Below are positions 52,764 to 60,815 of a DNA stretch of 64,000 nt, in pieces. Position 1 is the first letter of the stretch. Every line of letters begins with the position of its first letter. The stretch is from assembly GCA_964517675.1 (NCBI GenBank), contig CAZFEL010000003.1, positions 119,943 to 183,942 of the forward strand, read 5' to 3'. Both the position numbers and the translations under genes were made by a program. Below the pieces are notes generated by a model. It worked only from the letters and a program-made list of their open reading frames with translations. It was not told the DNA's origin and made no database searches. The DNA is from Asbonarchaeum sp964517675. Lineage in GTDB: Archaea > Nanohalarchaeota > Nanosalinia > Nanosalinales > Nanoanaerosalinaceae.

Positions 52764-53591
52764 ATGATTGACGGCTTCAAGGAAGTTTTCATGAAGGTAT
52801 ACGAGACGACCGGATGGGGGATCAATGACCTCTGGGACCGGAAGGTCATCATCGCCGGGGCGGCCATGTTCGTGTTCAACCTCGTTCTCAGCGCTGGCGC
52901 GGAGGTCTTCGCACTGAATAACTTTCTCAACTCCTCCCAGATCGTCGATCTGACTGCTGGAGGTATTGACACGAGTGCTGCCTTTCCTCTCGCGCTGACG
53001 AAATCCCCGATTATCGGTGCCGCCCAGATACTCACCGGCGCGATTGGTGCGATCGTCATCACGGTGCTTCTTGTCCGTATCTTCCTCGAGAAAGACGACA
53101 AACTCACCGATCACCTCCATGACATCATCGTTCTCTCGTTGAAGGCGATAGGCATGCTTGGAGGTATCGCTTTCGCCGTCCTTGCCCTCATCACCGTTCT
53201 GGCGATACCCATGATGGTCCTCAGTGAGATCGCTGGACAGGGCGCATTGCTCCTCGTATCGGGGATCATACTGATTGTTTTGTTCTATCTCCTTGCCTTC
53301 ATATCGATGGCACTGCCCGCGCTGGTCGAGGAGCAAAACGGTATCCAGGCCGCGCTCCGGACGAGCATCGGGATGGTGCGGTCGGATCAGGGCTATCTCC
53401 TCTTGACCCTGCTCACCGCGGTCGTCCTCAACCTGCTGGTCGGTGTCATCGGGCAGCTCGGAGGTAACCTCTACGGACGTCTCCACCCGCTCGTCCGTCC
53501 GCTGCTTGCGAACCTGGCGACCTCGATCGGCCTCACAGCTCAGTGGGCCATCCTCGTGGAAGCATATCGACGCCTGCAGGTGCGACCATGA
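52764..53591 (+). CDS. Multi-pass membrane protein
   Basis: 275 residues with about six hydrophobic segments, an N-terminal amphipathic helix (FKEVFMKVYETTGWG) and a cytoplasmic turn with KDDKLTDH. Similar overall layout to the membrane protein at 59069-59797. The ATGA overlap with the next gene implies that the downstream HELLH protein is coupled to it. Confidence 0.65.
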   Translation: MIDGFKEVFMKVYETTGWGINDLWDRKVIIAGAAMFVFNLVLSAGAEVFALNNFLNSSQIVDLTAGGIDTSAAFPLALTKSPIIGAAQILTGAIGAIVITVLLVRIFLEKDDKLTDHLHDIIVLSLKAIGMLGGIAFAVLALITVLAIPMMVLSEIAGQGALLLVSGIILIVLFYLLAFISMALPALVEEQNGIQAALRTSIGMVRSDQGYLLLTLLTAVVLNLLVGVIGQLGGNLYGRLHPLVRPLLANLATSIGLTAQWAILVEAYRRLQVRP

Positions 53592-54190
53592 CCGCGGAGG
53601 ACCTCATCAAGACGGCACGTGGGAACCTCGACGAACACGGTATAGAGGTCGGGGAACCGGATCAGGTCATCCACCGTCAGGACGACAGTGACCGGCCGAA
53701 GGCCGTCTACACCCATCGTTTCGACAGGCTCGATATCTACAACGCGGACGACAGTGAGGAGAGCGTCATCCAGGTCGAACACGAACTTCTCCATCGGTAC
53801 CAGTACGGCCAGTACAGCGATAACGGGCTCTCCCAGGGCTCACCGACAGCGGGTATGGACCTCCAGCGGCCATCGGCGGCCGGCCGGGACGGACCGACCG
53901 GCAGCCTGGACGATCCGGCCAGGATGACCCCGACCCCGGTCGAGAACACGGACCAGATCATCGAGACCCTCGGAGAGGCCTTCGCCCTGATCTATACTGC
54001 CTTCCGACAGGACGAACTGGACAACAAGACCATCGCATCGACCGCCGAGTCGCTCCGGTCCCGGGGGGATTACAAGGGCAGGAAGACCGCCGCGATGCTC
54101 GAGGAGCTGTACGAGCGGTTCGAGGCACTCGAGGGCCCGGACAGGATGGAGTCGTTCCTGACCACGCTGCAGGACGAGTACATGGGATAG
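53588..54190 (+). CDS. Putative HExxH zinc metallopeptidase
   Basis: 200 residues from ATG 53588. The motif VEHELLHRYQ (H65, E66, H69) has the zincin form, and E125 or E129 in IIETLGEAF could be the third ligand. No signal peptide is present, so it would be cytoplasmic or bound to the membrane protein encoded just upstream, with which it overlaps. A chance HExxH cannot be excluded. Confidence 0.6.
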   Translation: MTAEDLIKTARGNLDEHGIEVGEPDQVIHRQDDSDRPKAVYTHRFDRLDIYNADDSEESVIQVEHELLHRYQYGQYSDNGLSQGSPTAGMDLQRPSAAGRDGPTGSLDDPARMTPTPVENTDQIIETLGEAFALIYTAFRQDELDNKTIASTAESLRSRGDYKGRKTAAMLEELYERFEALEGPDRMESFLTTLQDEYMG

Positions 54191-54283
54191 GGCCGCCCAT
54201 CGCAGGGTATCTCAGTGTTCTTGAGAAAAACATCACACCGCCGTGACCGTCATGGATGGACGGCCACGGCACTCGGGGGAAGA

Positions 54284-54838
54284 TCACCAGTCGGGATCGG
54301 TGTGCATCCTGTCCAGTGACCGCTCCATGACGTCGCTCTCGGCTGCGGGATCGGTGTCTACATAGAAGGACGTGTCGATGTCGTCCTCGCGACGGCTGAG
54401 TTGCACGGTGAAGTCCTCGTCCCTGTACTGGGAGGCCTGGCGGGTGGCATCGTACCACGTGGCGACGGTACCGGCCAAGGTGTCGGTGAGTGCCTCCTCG
54501 ACGGTATCAAGGAAGACCTCCTCGCCGACCTCATCAAGGTCCTCGCCTTCGAAGGCCAGATAGGTCATCTTGCCTGTGCGGCCCGTCTCACCGCTTCCGA
54601 CGTTGGCATCGAAGTCAGGCAGGTCCGCATCGACCTCCTTGCGGGCCTCCTGGTACCTGTTGAAGAATTCATCGGCCGGTGTTTCGCCTAGCTCCTGTAC
54701 CGTGGACTCCAGGTGGTCTAGTTTCTTGTCATAGACCTGCGGATCGTCCTCGGTTTCGAAGAGGCTCCTGGCGAAATCACCGTAGGAGACATCGATACGG
54801 TAGGTGATGTCCCGTTCATCTGTCTCGTACGAACGCAT
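54284..54838 (-). CDS. Unknown acidic protein
   Basis: 184 residues from ATG 54838; a TATA (54861-54869, minus-strand CCTATTTAAG) at leaderless distance selects this Met over the one at 54853. The protein is mixed alpha/beta and acidic with no motif I recognise. It diverges from the secreted-protein gene. Confidence 0.55.
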   Translation of the reverse strand: MRSYETDERDITYRIDVSYGDFARSLFETEDDPQVYDKKLDHLESTVQELGETPADEFFNRYQEARKEVDADLPDFDANVGSGETGRTGKMTYLAFEGEDLDEVGEEVFLDTVEEALTDTLAGTVATWYDATRQASQYRDEDFTVQLSRREDDIDTSFYVDTDPAAESDVMERSLDRMHTDPDW

Positions 54839-54860
54839 GTACCATGGACCCATAGCAACT

Positions 54861-54869
54861 CTTAAATAG
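54861..54869 (-). promoter_or_regulatory. TATA box deciding the start at 54838
   Basis: Minus-strand CTATTTAAG, 23-31 bp upstream of ATG 54838. Confidence 0.55.
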
Positions 54870-54933
54870 GTGTCTCGGAGCCGGGCTGCGTTCCATAAGA
54901 TATAGCTTGGTTGGCGGCACCGTAGTACAGGCA

Positions 54934-54942
54934 GTTTATTAA
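54934..54942 (+). promoter_or_regulatory. TATA box for the secreted acidic protein
   Basis: GTTTATTAA ends 26 bp before the ATG at 54969. Confidence 0.55.
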
Positions 54943-54968
54943 CCTCTCTGTGCAATGATACGGTACCG

Positions 54969-55868
54969 ATGCGGAAGTCTATCGTTGTCATCATGATCCT
55001 GTCCTTCATGGTCGCTGCCCCTGCTATCGCCCATGAAGGCGACCACGAGGAGTTCGAACGAGAGGTCGATGGCGAGGAACGTGAGATCAAGATCGAACGC
55101 GGGACATACAAGATGAGCATCGAATCATCGATCGAGATCGAACGCGAACAGCGGGAACAGGAACAATCCTTCGAGATGCAGTTCTCCGTCGAGGAACATC
55201 CCTCCATCGAGCTTGAACGCGAGTTCGAGAACGAGACAGCGACCTCCGAGCAGGAGAACGAGACATCATACGAGGTCACGTTCACTGACCTCCGTGCGGT
55301 GGACGATACCGGTGAGCAGCTTGACGATGCGGTCTATGACCTTGAGGATGCGGAGTTCAGGCCTCTCAACTACACGACGCATACCTCTGACGGGACGACA
55401 GTCCATGAAATCGAGGCCATGACCGCGGACGGGGTCTTCGGCCTCCGGCTGTATGCCTCGGGAGATTTCACATCCGTCGATGGCGAATCAATCGGCCCAC
55501 AGGAAGTCAAGATCGATGTCGAGATACGGAACAGATCCAGAGAGGACGGCTACGTCGGGCTGCTGACAGAGGTCGACTCGGAGTCTACGAGCGAGCTCGA
55601 GTTCGAGGACGGCCAAGAGATCAAACAGGAGACAAGCTCCGGGAAACCACAGGCCTTTTTCTCATGGAAGGACACCGCCCAGGTCGACGGGACAAGGACC
55701 GACGTCCTGACCCGGACGATACGGTCGGATGAGGACGAACACGACATCCTGTTCATGTACGAACCAGGTTCCACGATCATCCACGATCCCAAGGTCGGTC
55801 TGTCCACCGCAGACACCGGTGGCGGGTTCCTCAGCTGGCTCTGGAGCCTGCTGTTCGGGTGGCTGTGA
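54969..55868 (+). CDS. Secreted acidic membrane-anchored protein
   Basis: 299 residues: signal peptide (about 1-22, ending IAHEG), a very Glu-rich extracellular stretch (about 25-105), a beta-rich domain (about 110-270) and a C-terminal hydrophobic anchor (FLSWLWSLLFGWL). No Cys or catalytic motif seen. Likely a surface protein of unknown role. Confidence 0.68.
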   Translation: MRKSIVVIMILSFMVAAPAIAHEGDHEEFEREVDGEEREIKIERGTYKMSIESSIEIEREQREQEQSFEMQFSVEEHPSIELEREFENETATSEQENETSYEVTFTDLRAVDDTGEQLDDAVYDLEDAEFRPLNYTTHTSDGTTVHEIEAMTADGVFGLRLYASGDFTSVDGESIGPQEVKIDVEIRNRSREDGYVGLLTEVDSESTSELEFEDGQEIKQETSSGKPQAFFSWKDTAQVDGTRTDVLTRTIRSDEDEHDILFMYEPGSTIIHDPKVGLSTADTGGGFLSWLWSLLFGWL

Positions 55869-55884
55869 GATAAAGAGACGGAAG

Positions 55885-56081
55885 AGCCCCGACCGGGATT
55901 TGAACCCGGGACCTGCCGATACCTTGGCTCGTGATCATCGCACGACTGTCAGGCCCGAAGGGCCTGTGACCCCCGGACGGGGGTCCGATCTGTCGACTGG
56001 ATCTCCAGTCGCGCTCAGCGTATCGTACAGACAAGACCGAGCGTACAAGTCGGCCGCTATACCAGGCTAAGCCATCGGGGC
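55885..56081 (-). tRNA. tRNA-Thr (UGU) with a 123-nt intron
   Basis: On the minus strand, acceptor GCCCCGA pairs with TCGGGGC, the anticodon stem GCCGA pairs with TCGGC, and the T-arm CCGGG-TTCAAAT-CCCGG is intact. Anticodon TGT lies at 56045-56047; discriminator T, as in archaeal tRNA-Thr. The intron (55921-56043) follows position 37. It holds three perfect 7-bp hairpins. No CCA is encoded. Confidence 0.88.
55921..56043 (-). ncRNA. tRNA-Thr intron with three perfect hairpins
   Basis: Plus-strand positions of the stems: 55950-55956/55960-55966, 55968-55974/55979-55985, and 55994-56000/56005-56011, all 7 bp and perfect. CTGA boxes also occur. Whether the intron only folds for splicing or has its own role is not clear. 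Confidence 0.5.
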
Positions 56082-56134
56082 ACGCTGTGGAAACAGGGCG
56101 GTGAAGCTTCTTAAATCCAACCTACAGGTGACAG

Positions 56135-56245
56135 GTCCGCGATAGCGGACGCATACCTTCCGATCGGTTCGCGGAGCGAACCGATCCTTTCTACTCAGGT
56201 GCTTTCTCTGGAAGCACCTTCGAACAGATTCCCAGAGGAATCTGT
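56135..56245. ncRNA. Four-hairpin array between tRNA-Thr and tRNA-Val
   Basis: Four consecutive perfect inverted repeats: 56135-56140/56145-56150 (6 bp), 56162-56172/56176-56186 (11 bp, 3-nt loop), 56197-56204/56212-56219 (8 bp), and 56224-56232/56237-56245 (9 bp, 4-nt loop). The region has no gene. It probably belongs to the tRNA transcript, as processed spacer, or is an independent structured RNA. Confidence 0.5.
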
Positions 56246-56263
56246 GCTCTCGGAAACTCGGAG

Positions 56264-56337
56264 TGGGTCCGAGCGGATTCGAACCGCTGACCTTCTCCTC
56301 GTAAGGGAGACGTCCTGACCAACTAGACCACGGACCC
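56264..56337 (-). tRNA. tRNA-Val (UAC)
   Basis: A 74-nt cloverleaf on the minus strand: acceptor GGGTCCG/CGGACCC, discriminator A, anticodon stem TCTCC/GGAGA, loop CTTACGA with anticodon TAC, T-loop TTCGAAT. No intron and no encoded CCA. Confidence 0.93.
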
Positions 56338-56398
56338 CTTGTAGATCGGCAAGTGCGATCGGAGGGTTCGAACCGAACCCACCAGACGACTTGCCATA

Positions 56399-57136
56399 TC
56401 ACTCGTTGAAACGCACAGTGACAAAGTCCATCACGCTATCGTAGATCTCTTCCATCTCCTCGCCGTACTTCGTGTCCGCCTTCACGTCCTCCAGGGAGCG
56501 GCCCTTCGTGTACATCTCCGTATCGATCTCCTCGCGGGCCTCACCATCCTCCAGCAGGTCATCGAGGGCCTCGAGGTAATCATCACCCGCCAGATCGACG
56601 GTCCCGACGCGGTCGTACAGCTCGTCCGGGACAGCATCGGCCCGCTCCTCATCATAGGCCTCAGCAATCGCATCCTCGAGTTCCTCGGGCTCCAGCACCG
56701 GACCCTCACGGAACCGCTCCAGGACAGCATCGGAGACACCGTAGTCCTCGAACGAGGCGATGTAGTCCGCGACATCATCCGCCTTCATCGCCCGACCGTA
56801 CAGCGCGGAGAACCTGTCCCCGGTTATCCGTTCGTGGCGCGCGATCTCATCGTCCGGCTGGACCTCCATCAGATCCGAGTCAACGATACTGGTGAACGCA
56901 CCGTCCTCATCAAGGAGGTAGGAATGCTTCCGGTCAGCCTCGTCCGTCTCGTCCTCCATCTCCAGGCGCAGCGTCCCGCCGCGCAGCTTCAGGTCCAGTC
57001 CGCGGCCCCGGTGGCGGTCGAAATGATCCATGATCACCGCCTGGAAGACCACAGGCTCCTCCCGGCCGTACTCCGGCCATGACAGGATACGCCTGCCGGA
57101 GCCCTCAAGGGTCGACGGTGTCACTCGTTCAGGCAT
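56399..57136 (-). CDS. Unknown acidic protein
   Basis: 245 residues: a beta-containing N-terminal part (about 1-90, with VVFQAVIMDHFD and GGTLRLEMED) and an acidic helical remainder ending in VTVRFNE. No family recognised. It shares a palindromic TATA with the ThiI-like gene. Confidence 0.55.
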   Translation of the reverse strand: MPERVTPSTLEGSGRRILSWPEYGREEPVVFQAVIMDHFDRHRGRGLDLKLRGGTLRLEMEDETDEADRKHSYLLDEDGAFTSIVDSDLMEVQPDDEIARHERITGDRFSALYGRAMKADDVADYIASFEDYGVSDAVLERFREGPVLEPEELEDAIAEAYDEERADAVPDELYDRVGTVDLAGDDYLEALDDLLEDGEAREEIDTEMYTKGRSLEDVKADTKYGEEMEEIYDSVMDFVTVRFNE

Positions 57137-57156
57137 ACACCGTCTTCCCGGTCCGA

Positions 57157-57166
57157 TATTTAAATA
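57157..57166. promoter_or_regulatory. Palindromic TATA shared by divergent genes
   Basis: TATTTAAATA is a perfect palindrome 21 bp from the leftward ATG (57136) and 23 bp from the rightward ATG (57189), so one element could serve both leaderless genes. Confidence 0.65.
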
Positions 57167-57188
57167 GCTTCCCGGCCCTCACAGGTGC

Positions 57189-58079
57189 ATGAAGATCATC
57201 GTCGGCAGCGCAGAGACCGCTCTCAAGAGCTCAGCGGTCGAGAAGAAATTCATCCGCCGGCTCCAGGACCGGATCGAGGAGAAACTCACCGTCCTCGGCA
57301 TCCCGGCAGACCAGACCTGGGAAGAGGGCAGGCTGTTCATCGAGGTGGACGAGGAGGATGCAGCAGACGCCGCCGACACCCTGACCCGGCTCCCCGGGAT
57401 CTCGACGGTCGCACCCTGTCTCCAGACCGGGCGGGACGCGGACGGGATCTGGGCGACCGTCCGGGAGGCAATCGAGGGCAAGGACCCCGACAGCTTCGCC
57501 GTCGACGTCAGGCGGGTCGGAGAGGATCACGGGTACACGAGCACGGAGCTCGAGAACGACATCGGCCAGCGCATCGTCGATGACCACGGCTGGGACGTCG
57601 ACCTCGATGACCCGGACCTCACCGTCTACATCGAGGCACGGTACGAGACCGCATATGTCTACACCCGCAGGTTCGAGGGGGTCGGCGGGGTCCCGGTCAA
57701 CCGGGACGCGACCGTCATCGTCCCGCTGCGGGACAGGATCGACGTCCTCGCGGGCTTTTTCCTCATGCGGCGGGGCTGTTCGGTCGTGCCTGTCTATGCC
57801 GGACGAGAACCGGAGGAGGTCACAGAGGCCATGACCACCCTGACCGAGTACGACCCCCAGGCGACCCTGGTCACGGTCAAGACGGACGACTACATCGAGG
57901 CACTCAACCAGACAGCAGCAGCCATGGGAGCGGAAGCAATCGGCCTCGGGCTGACAGCGGACTATATCGAGGGCTTCTCGGATGATGACTACAGCAGGAC
58001 CGTCCTCACACCGACATGCAGTCTCTCGGAAGACGAAGCACTCGAACGGTACGCAGACATCACGGTACCGCGGTTTTAA
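57189..58079 (+). CDS. ThiI-like THUMP protein without PP-loop motif
   Basis: The first 170 residues match the ferredoxin-like plus THUMP region of the 4-thiouridine synthetase ThiI. Next comes the start of the PP-loop ATPase fold, but the ATP motif SGGxDSP is replaced by VPLRDRIDV (about 178-186) although the following FLMRRG helix is retained. The protein is 296 residues, shorter than ThiI, and lacks a recognisable sulfur-transfer Cys loop. It may still bind tRNA by THUMP but probably cannot adenylate it. Confidence 0.72.
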   Translation: MKIIVGSAETALKSSAVEKKFIRRLQDRIEEKLTVLGIPADQTWEEGRLFIEVDEEDAADAADTLTRLPGISTVAPCLQTGRDADGIWATVREAIEGKDPDSFAVDVRRVGEDHGYTSTELENDIGQRIVDDHGWDVDLDDPDLTVYIEARYETAYVYTRRFEGVGGVPVNRDATVIVPLRDRIDVLAGFFLMRRGCSVVPVYAGREPEEVTEAMTTLTEYDPQATLVTVKTDDYIEALNQTAAAMGAEAIGLGLTADYIEGFSDDDYSRTVLTPTCSLSEDEALERYADITVPRF

Positions 58080-58135
58080 AAGGGTGGCAAGATTTTTATG
58101 TCCCACCACCACACCTTCCTAGTAGGACGATAGCG

Positions 58136-58450
58136 ATGAGCGACGATATAGACTTCGACAAGGTCGAGTACGCGACCAACCGCAGGCTCCCCAACGACGA
58201 TGGCGAGCCCAAGGGCCACATCAAGATGTACTCCTACGACGGCGAGAACTTCCACTACGAGATGAAATGCCCGTACTGTGGTGCAGAGACCGACGGCAAG
58301 GCCCACCTCCCCAACCGGCCCTACTACGTCAACTGCACGGAATGTGACACATCAAGCCTCGTCAGGAAGCTCAAAGGGCAGGGCTCGAAGGTCAAACGAC
58401 CCGACGAGGACGATGACGACGAAGCGGCAGCGGCAGCAGACAAGGTCTAG
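58136..58450 (+). CDS. Small archaeal zinc-ribbon protein
   Basis: 104 residues. Two Cys pairs, CPYC (about 42-45) and CTEC (about 64-67), form a zinc ribbon; the tail is Asp/Glu/Ala-rich. May bind nucleic acid or a translation or transcription complex. Start at ATG 58136, with a TATA-like ATTTTTAT (58092-58099). Converges on the KaiC-like gene with a four-base overlap. Confidence 0.72.
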   Translation: MSDDIDFDKVEYATNRRLPNDDGEPKGHIKMYSYDGENFHYEMKCPYCGAETDGKAHLPNRPYYVNCTECDTSSLVRKLKGQGSKVKRPDEDDDDEAAAAADKV

Positions 58451-59016
58451 AGCCCTTCCTGCATCTGTTCCTCGCTGAGATCGATCTTCTGATCGCAGAA
58501 CGTCATCAGCCGGTCGATCGTGTCCGCATCGACCAGTGTATGCATCGCCAGGATCACGAACCTAGCACCGTTGTTCTTGGCCTTGTCCGTCATTTTCTTG
58601 ACGAAGTTCCCGACCTCCTTCAGGCTCCCGTACAGCAGCCACGCCGTCAGGGAATCCAGGATCACCACCCGCTCATCCCCCTCCATCCTGTCGTACAGGT
58701 CCGTGAACGCGATGCTGATGTCGTTGAATGCTGTCGGTGACGAGATCCGCTCCATGTACTCATCCTCCCCTTCGATACCTTTCTTCTCCGCTATCAGGTC
58801 CAGGATGTAATACTCCTCCGGCTCGATGTCCCTGTAGGACAGATCATCCCGGACCTCCTCGAAGGCACGGTCTGCGGTGAAAACGATACACTCCTCCCCG
58901 TTCCCGATCAGATCAGCGGCCAGCTCATCCGCCACATCGCGGAAGTTGTTGTGGTTCACGAGGACGAGAACGACATCATCCGCCTCCACGGCCTCCACGA
59001 CGTCCGAGACAGGCAT
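58447..59016 (-). CDS. RecA/KaiC-like protein without Walker A
   Basis: 189 residues with the RecA-like order: a strand-helix start where a P-loop would be (VLVLVNHNNFRDVADELA, no GKT), ECIVFTADRAFEEV, then a Walker-B-like VVILDSLTAWLLYG (about 117-130) and FVILAMHT. This resembles archaeal KaiC/DUF835-type single-domain proteins that have lost ATP hydrolysis. Role unknown, possibly signalling. Confidence 0.65.
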   Translation of the reverse strand: MPVSDVVEAVEADDVVLVLVNHNNFRDVADELAADLIGNGEECIVFTADRAFEEVRDDLSYRDIEPEEYYILDLIAEKKGIEGEDEYMERISSPTAFNDISIAFTDLYDRMEGDERVVILDSLTAWLLYGSLKEVGNFVKKMTDKAKNNGARFVILAMHTLVDADTIDRLMTFCDQKIDLSEEQMQEGL

Positions 59017-59037
59017 AGCCCACAGAGCGGCTGCCAG

Positions 59038-59047
59038 CTATAAAAAC
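59038..59047. promoter_or_regulatory. TATA element shared by divergent genes
   Basis: CTATAAAAAC-type element, 22 bp from the leftward start (59016) and 22 bp from the rightward ATG (59069). The two starts are 53 bp apart, the same distance as in the 57136/57189 pair. Confidence 0.55.
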
Positions 59048-59068
59048 CTGCCGGGGACATCCCGGACC

Positions 59069-59797
59069 ATGGACCTGCGCGGTATCCTGGTTTCATCCTT
59101 CCGGATGCTCCGGGACCGTCCCATCCTCTTTCTCCCGAAGATTATCGATGCCATCATCTGGAGTGCCTTCTGGCTCACAGCAGCGGACGGTATCACCGAT
59201 CCCACAGCCCTCACACCACAGCACCTCCAGTTCATGGGGCTTTTCCTCATCGCCATGATACCGATCCAGGTCTGGATCTACAACAGCTACTTCATCATCG
59301 TCAGACAGCACCACGAAAGCGAGATCGACATGGTCGCGGCCTTCCGGGAAGGCATCGAGAAACTGCCCGAAGGCATCGGTGCTTTCCTCATCCCGTTCGT
59401 CCTCGGGACCCTTCTTGCGATCCCGGGCACCGTCCTGTTCATCCTCGGGATCGTCACCGGCGACATCCTCATCCAGGCCGCCGGGGCCGTCCTTGCCACC
59501 ATCGCCGTCCTCGGGACCGGGATCGCCTTCTATCTCTCCCCTGTCTCGGTCATCCTTGGTGACACGGGGTTCCGCTCGGAGTTCGCCCGTGGGTTCCGCT
59601 CCTCGCAGGATCATCGCAGGGAGGTCACCATCATCGCGGTTGTCTCCGTTCTCCTGCTCGGTATGACCGCCGCCCTCGAAGGTCGGCTCGAACAGGTCGG
59701 TACCATCGGGTTCGTCATCGGCAGGATCGTCGGCTCGGTCATCAATCTCTACCTCCTGCTCGTCAACCCGACACTCCTGCTCGCTGCAGAAAGCTGA
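59069..59797 (+). CDS. Multi-pass membrane protein
   Basis: 242 residues with about five or six hydrophobic segments; an amphipathic start (DLRGILVSSFRMLRDRP) and an Arg-rich cytoplasmic loop (RGFRSSQDHRREV). Same general organisation as the protein at 52764-53591, and may be a paralogue. No motif fixes its job. Its stop abuts the convergent MBL gene. Confidence 0.65.
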   Translation: MDLRGILVSSFRMLRDRPILFLPKIIDAIIWSAFWLTAADGITDPTALTPQHLQFMGLFLIAMIPIQVWIYNSYFIIVRQHHESEIDMVAAFREGIEKLPEGIGAFLIPFVLGTLLAIPGTVLFILGIVTGDILIQAAGAVLATIAVLGTGIAFYLSPVSVILGDTGFRSEFARGFRSSQDHRREVTIIAVVSVLLLGMTAALEGRLEQVGTIGFVIGRIVGSVINLYLLLVNPTLLLAAES

Positions 59798-60739
59798 TTA
59801 CAGGACATCATCCGGGTCCTTCCCGTCGGCCAGGGCCTCGAGCTGGCTCCTGTCAGGTGCCGGCCACTCGGACCACCGACGCGGACCGTTTTCCTCATAC
59901 GCACGCAGGACACGTGGCTTGTCACCCTGTTCCTCGGCCGCCGTCGTGATCGTCACGCCGTTGTCCCGGGATGCATCGAAGGCAGCCCGGTACAGGTCAC
60001 GGTACCGGTAATCACGAAGCAGATGATGGTCCAGCACGATCGTCGACGGAGAGACCTCCTCGATGATCTCGATCAGGTTCAGGACACCGCGTGCGTACTC
60101 CTGGTAGCCGAGCACGAAATCCAGCATGTACGTCGGTGCACCATTGTGTATCAGGACGTCGGGATCGTTCTTCCTGATCCAGTCCAGCCCGTCGTCCTCC
60201 ACCGGGCCGTCCAGGTCCGAGGTGTACATGACCTTACGACCAGAGGCGTTGTCCTCGAACAGCAGCGGCACGACCTTGCCCATCTCCGTGGCCGCCGCCC
60301 CGTGCCACAGCGGGTCGCCGAACCGGAGCTTGAACCGGTCGAAGTAATACGTCTGGCCGTCGGCGTGGTCGATCTCGTCCGCAACATCCCGGACCTGGGC
60401 GAGCAGCTTGTTCGCCCTGTGGCGCTGCTCATCGTTGATACCGGCCTCCGGGCTCTTGACCAGCATCTTCTTGCGCCCGTAGATCTTCCTGTCAGGCTCC
60501 TCGGTGTAGTGATCGTAATGATAGTGGCTGATCGCCAGTATATTGGATTTTTTCGCCTTCTTCTTGACCGCGAGCTCATGCTCGGAGCGCAGGTACATCC
60601 GCTCGGATTCGGACAGCGGGAACGTATCTGTCTCGATCGAGACACCAGGATCGACGATCACCTTGTCATCGCCCGCCATCACACGGAAACAGGCACCCTG
60701 GACGCCCATAGAATCGAAGGCAACGTATTCGATATCCAT
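59798..60739 (-). CDS. UPF0282-family metallo-beta-lactamase-fold protein
   Basis: 313 residues. The metal motif is SHYHYDHY (about 71-78) in place of the common HxHxDH, with Asp in TSDLDG and His in LDHHLLRDYRY. This combination is characteristic of the archaeal UPF0282 family. Substrate unknown. Minus-strand TATA TTTTTATCC at about 60760-60769. Confidence 0.87.
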   Translation of the reverse strand: MDIEYVAFDSMGVQGACFRVMAGDDKVIVDPGVSIETDTFPLSESERMYLRSEHELAVKKKAKKSNILAISHYHYDHYTEEPDRKIYGRKKMLVKSPEAGINDEQRHRANKLLAQVRDVADEIDHADGQTYYFDRFKLRFGDPLWHGAAATEMGKVVPLLFEDNASGRKVMYTSDLDGPVEDDGLDWIRKNDPDVLIHNGAPTYMLDFVLGYQEYARGVLNLIEIIEEVSPSTIVLDHHLLRDYRYRDLYRAAFDASRDNGVTITTAAEEQGDKPRVLRAYEENGPRRWSEWPAPDRSQLEALADGKDPDDVL

Positions 60740-60773
60740 GCATCAGCCTTCACGGAGAAGGATAAAAACCTGT

Positions 60774-60797
60774 CGGCCCGGCACCGCGGCCGGGCCG
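60774..60797 (-). terminator. GC-rich hairpin with downstream T-run
   Basis: CGGCCCGGC (60774-60782) pairs perfectly with GCCGGGCCG (60789-60797). On the minus strand it comes after the stop of the gene at 60816 and is followed within ten bases by TTTTT, which also forms the TATA box of the next gene. Confidence 0.5.
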
Positions 60798-60815
60798 GAT
60801 CGATCCTAGCACCGG

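Noticed and set aside
52491..53486. Minus-strand open frame of 331 codons
   Set aside because: Antisense to XapX and a clear multi-pass membrane protein.
57231..58112. Minus-strand open frame of 293 codons
   Set aside because: Antisense to the ThiI-like gene, which has a recognisable THUMP region and a promoter.
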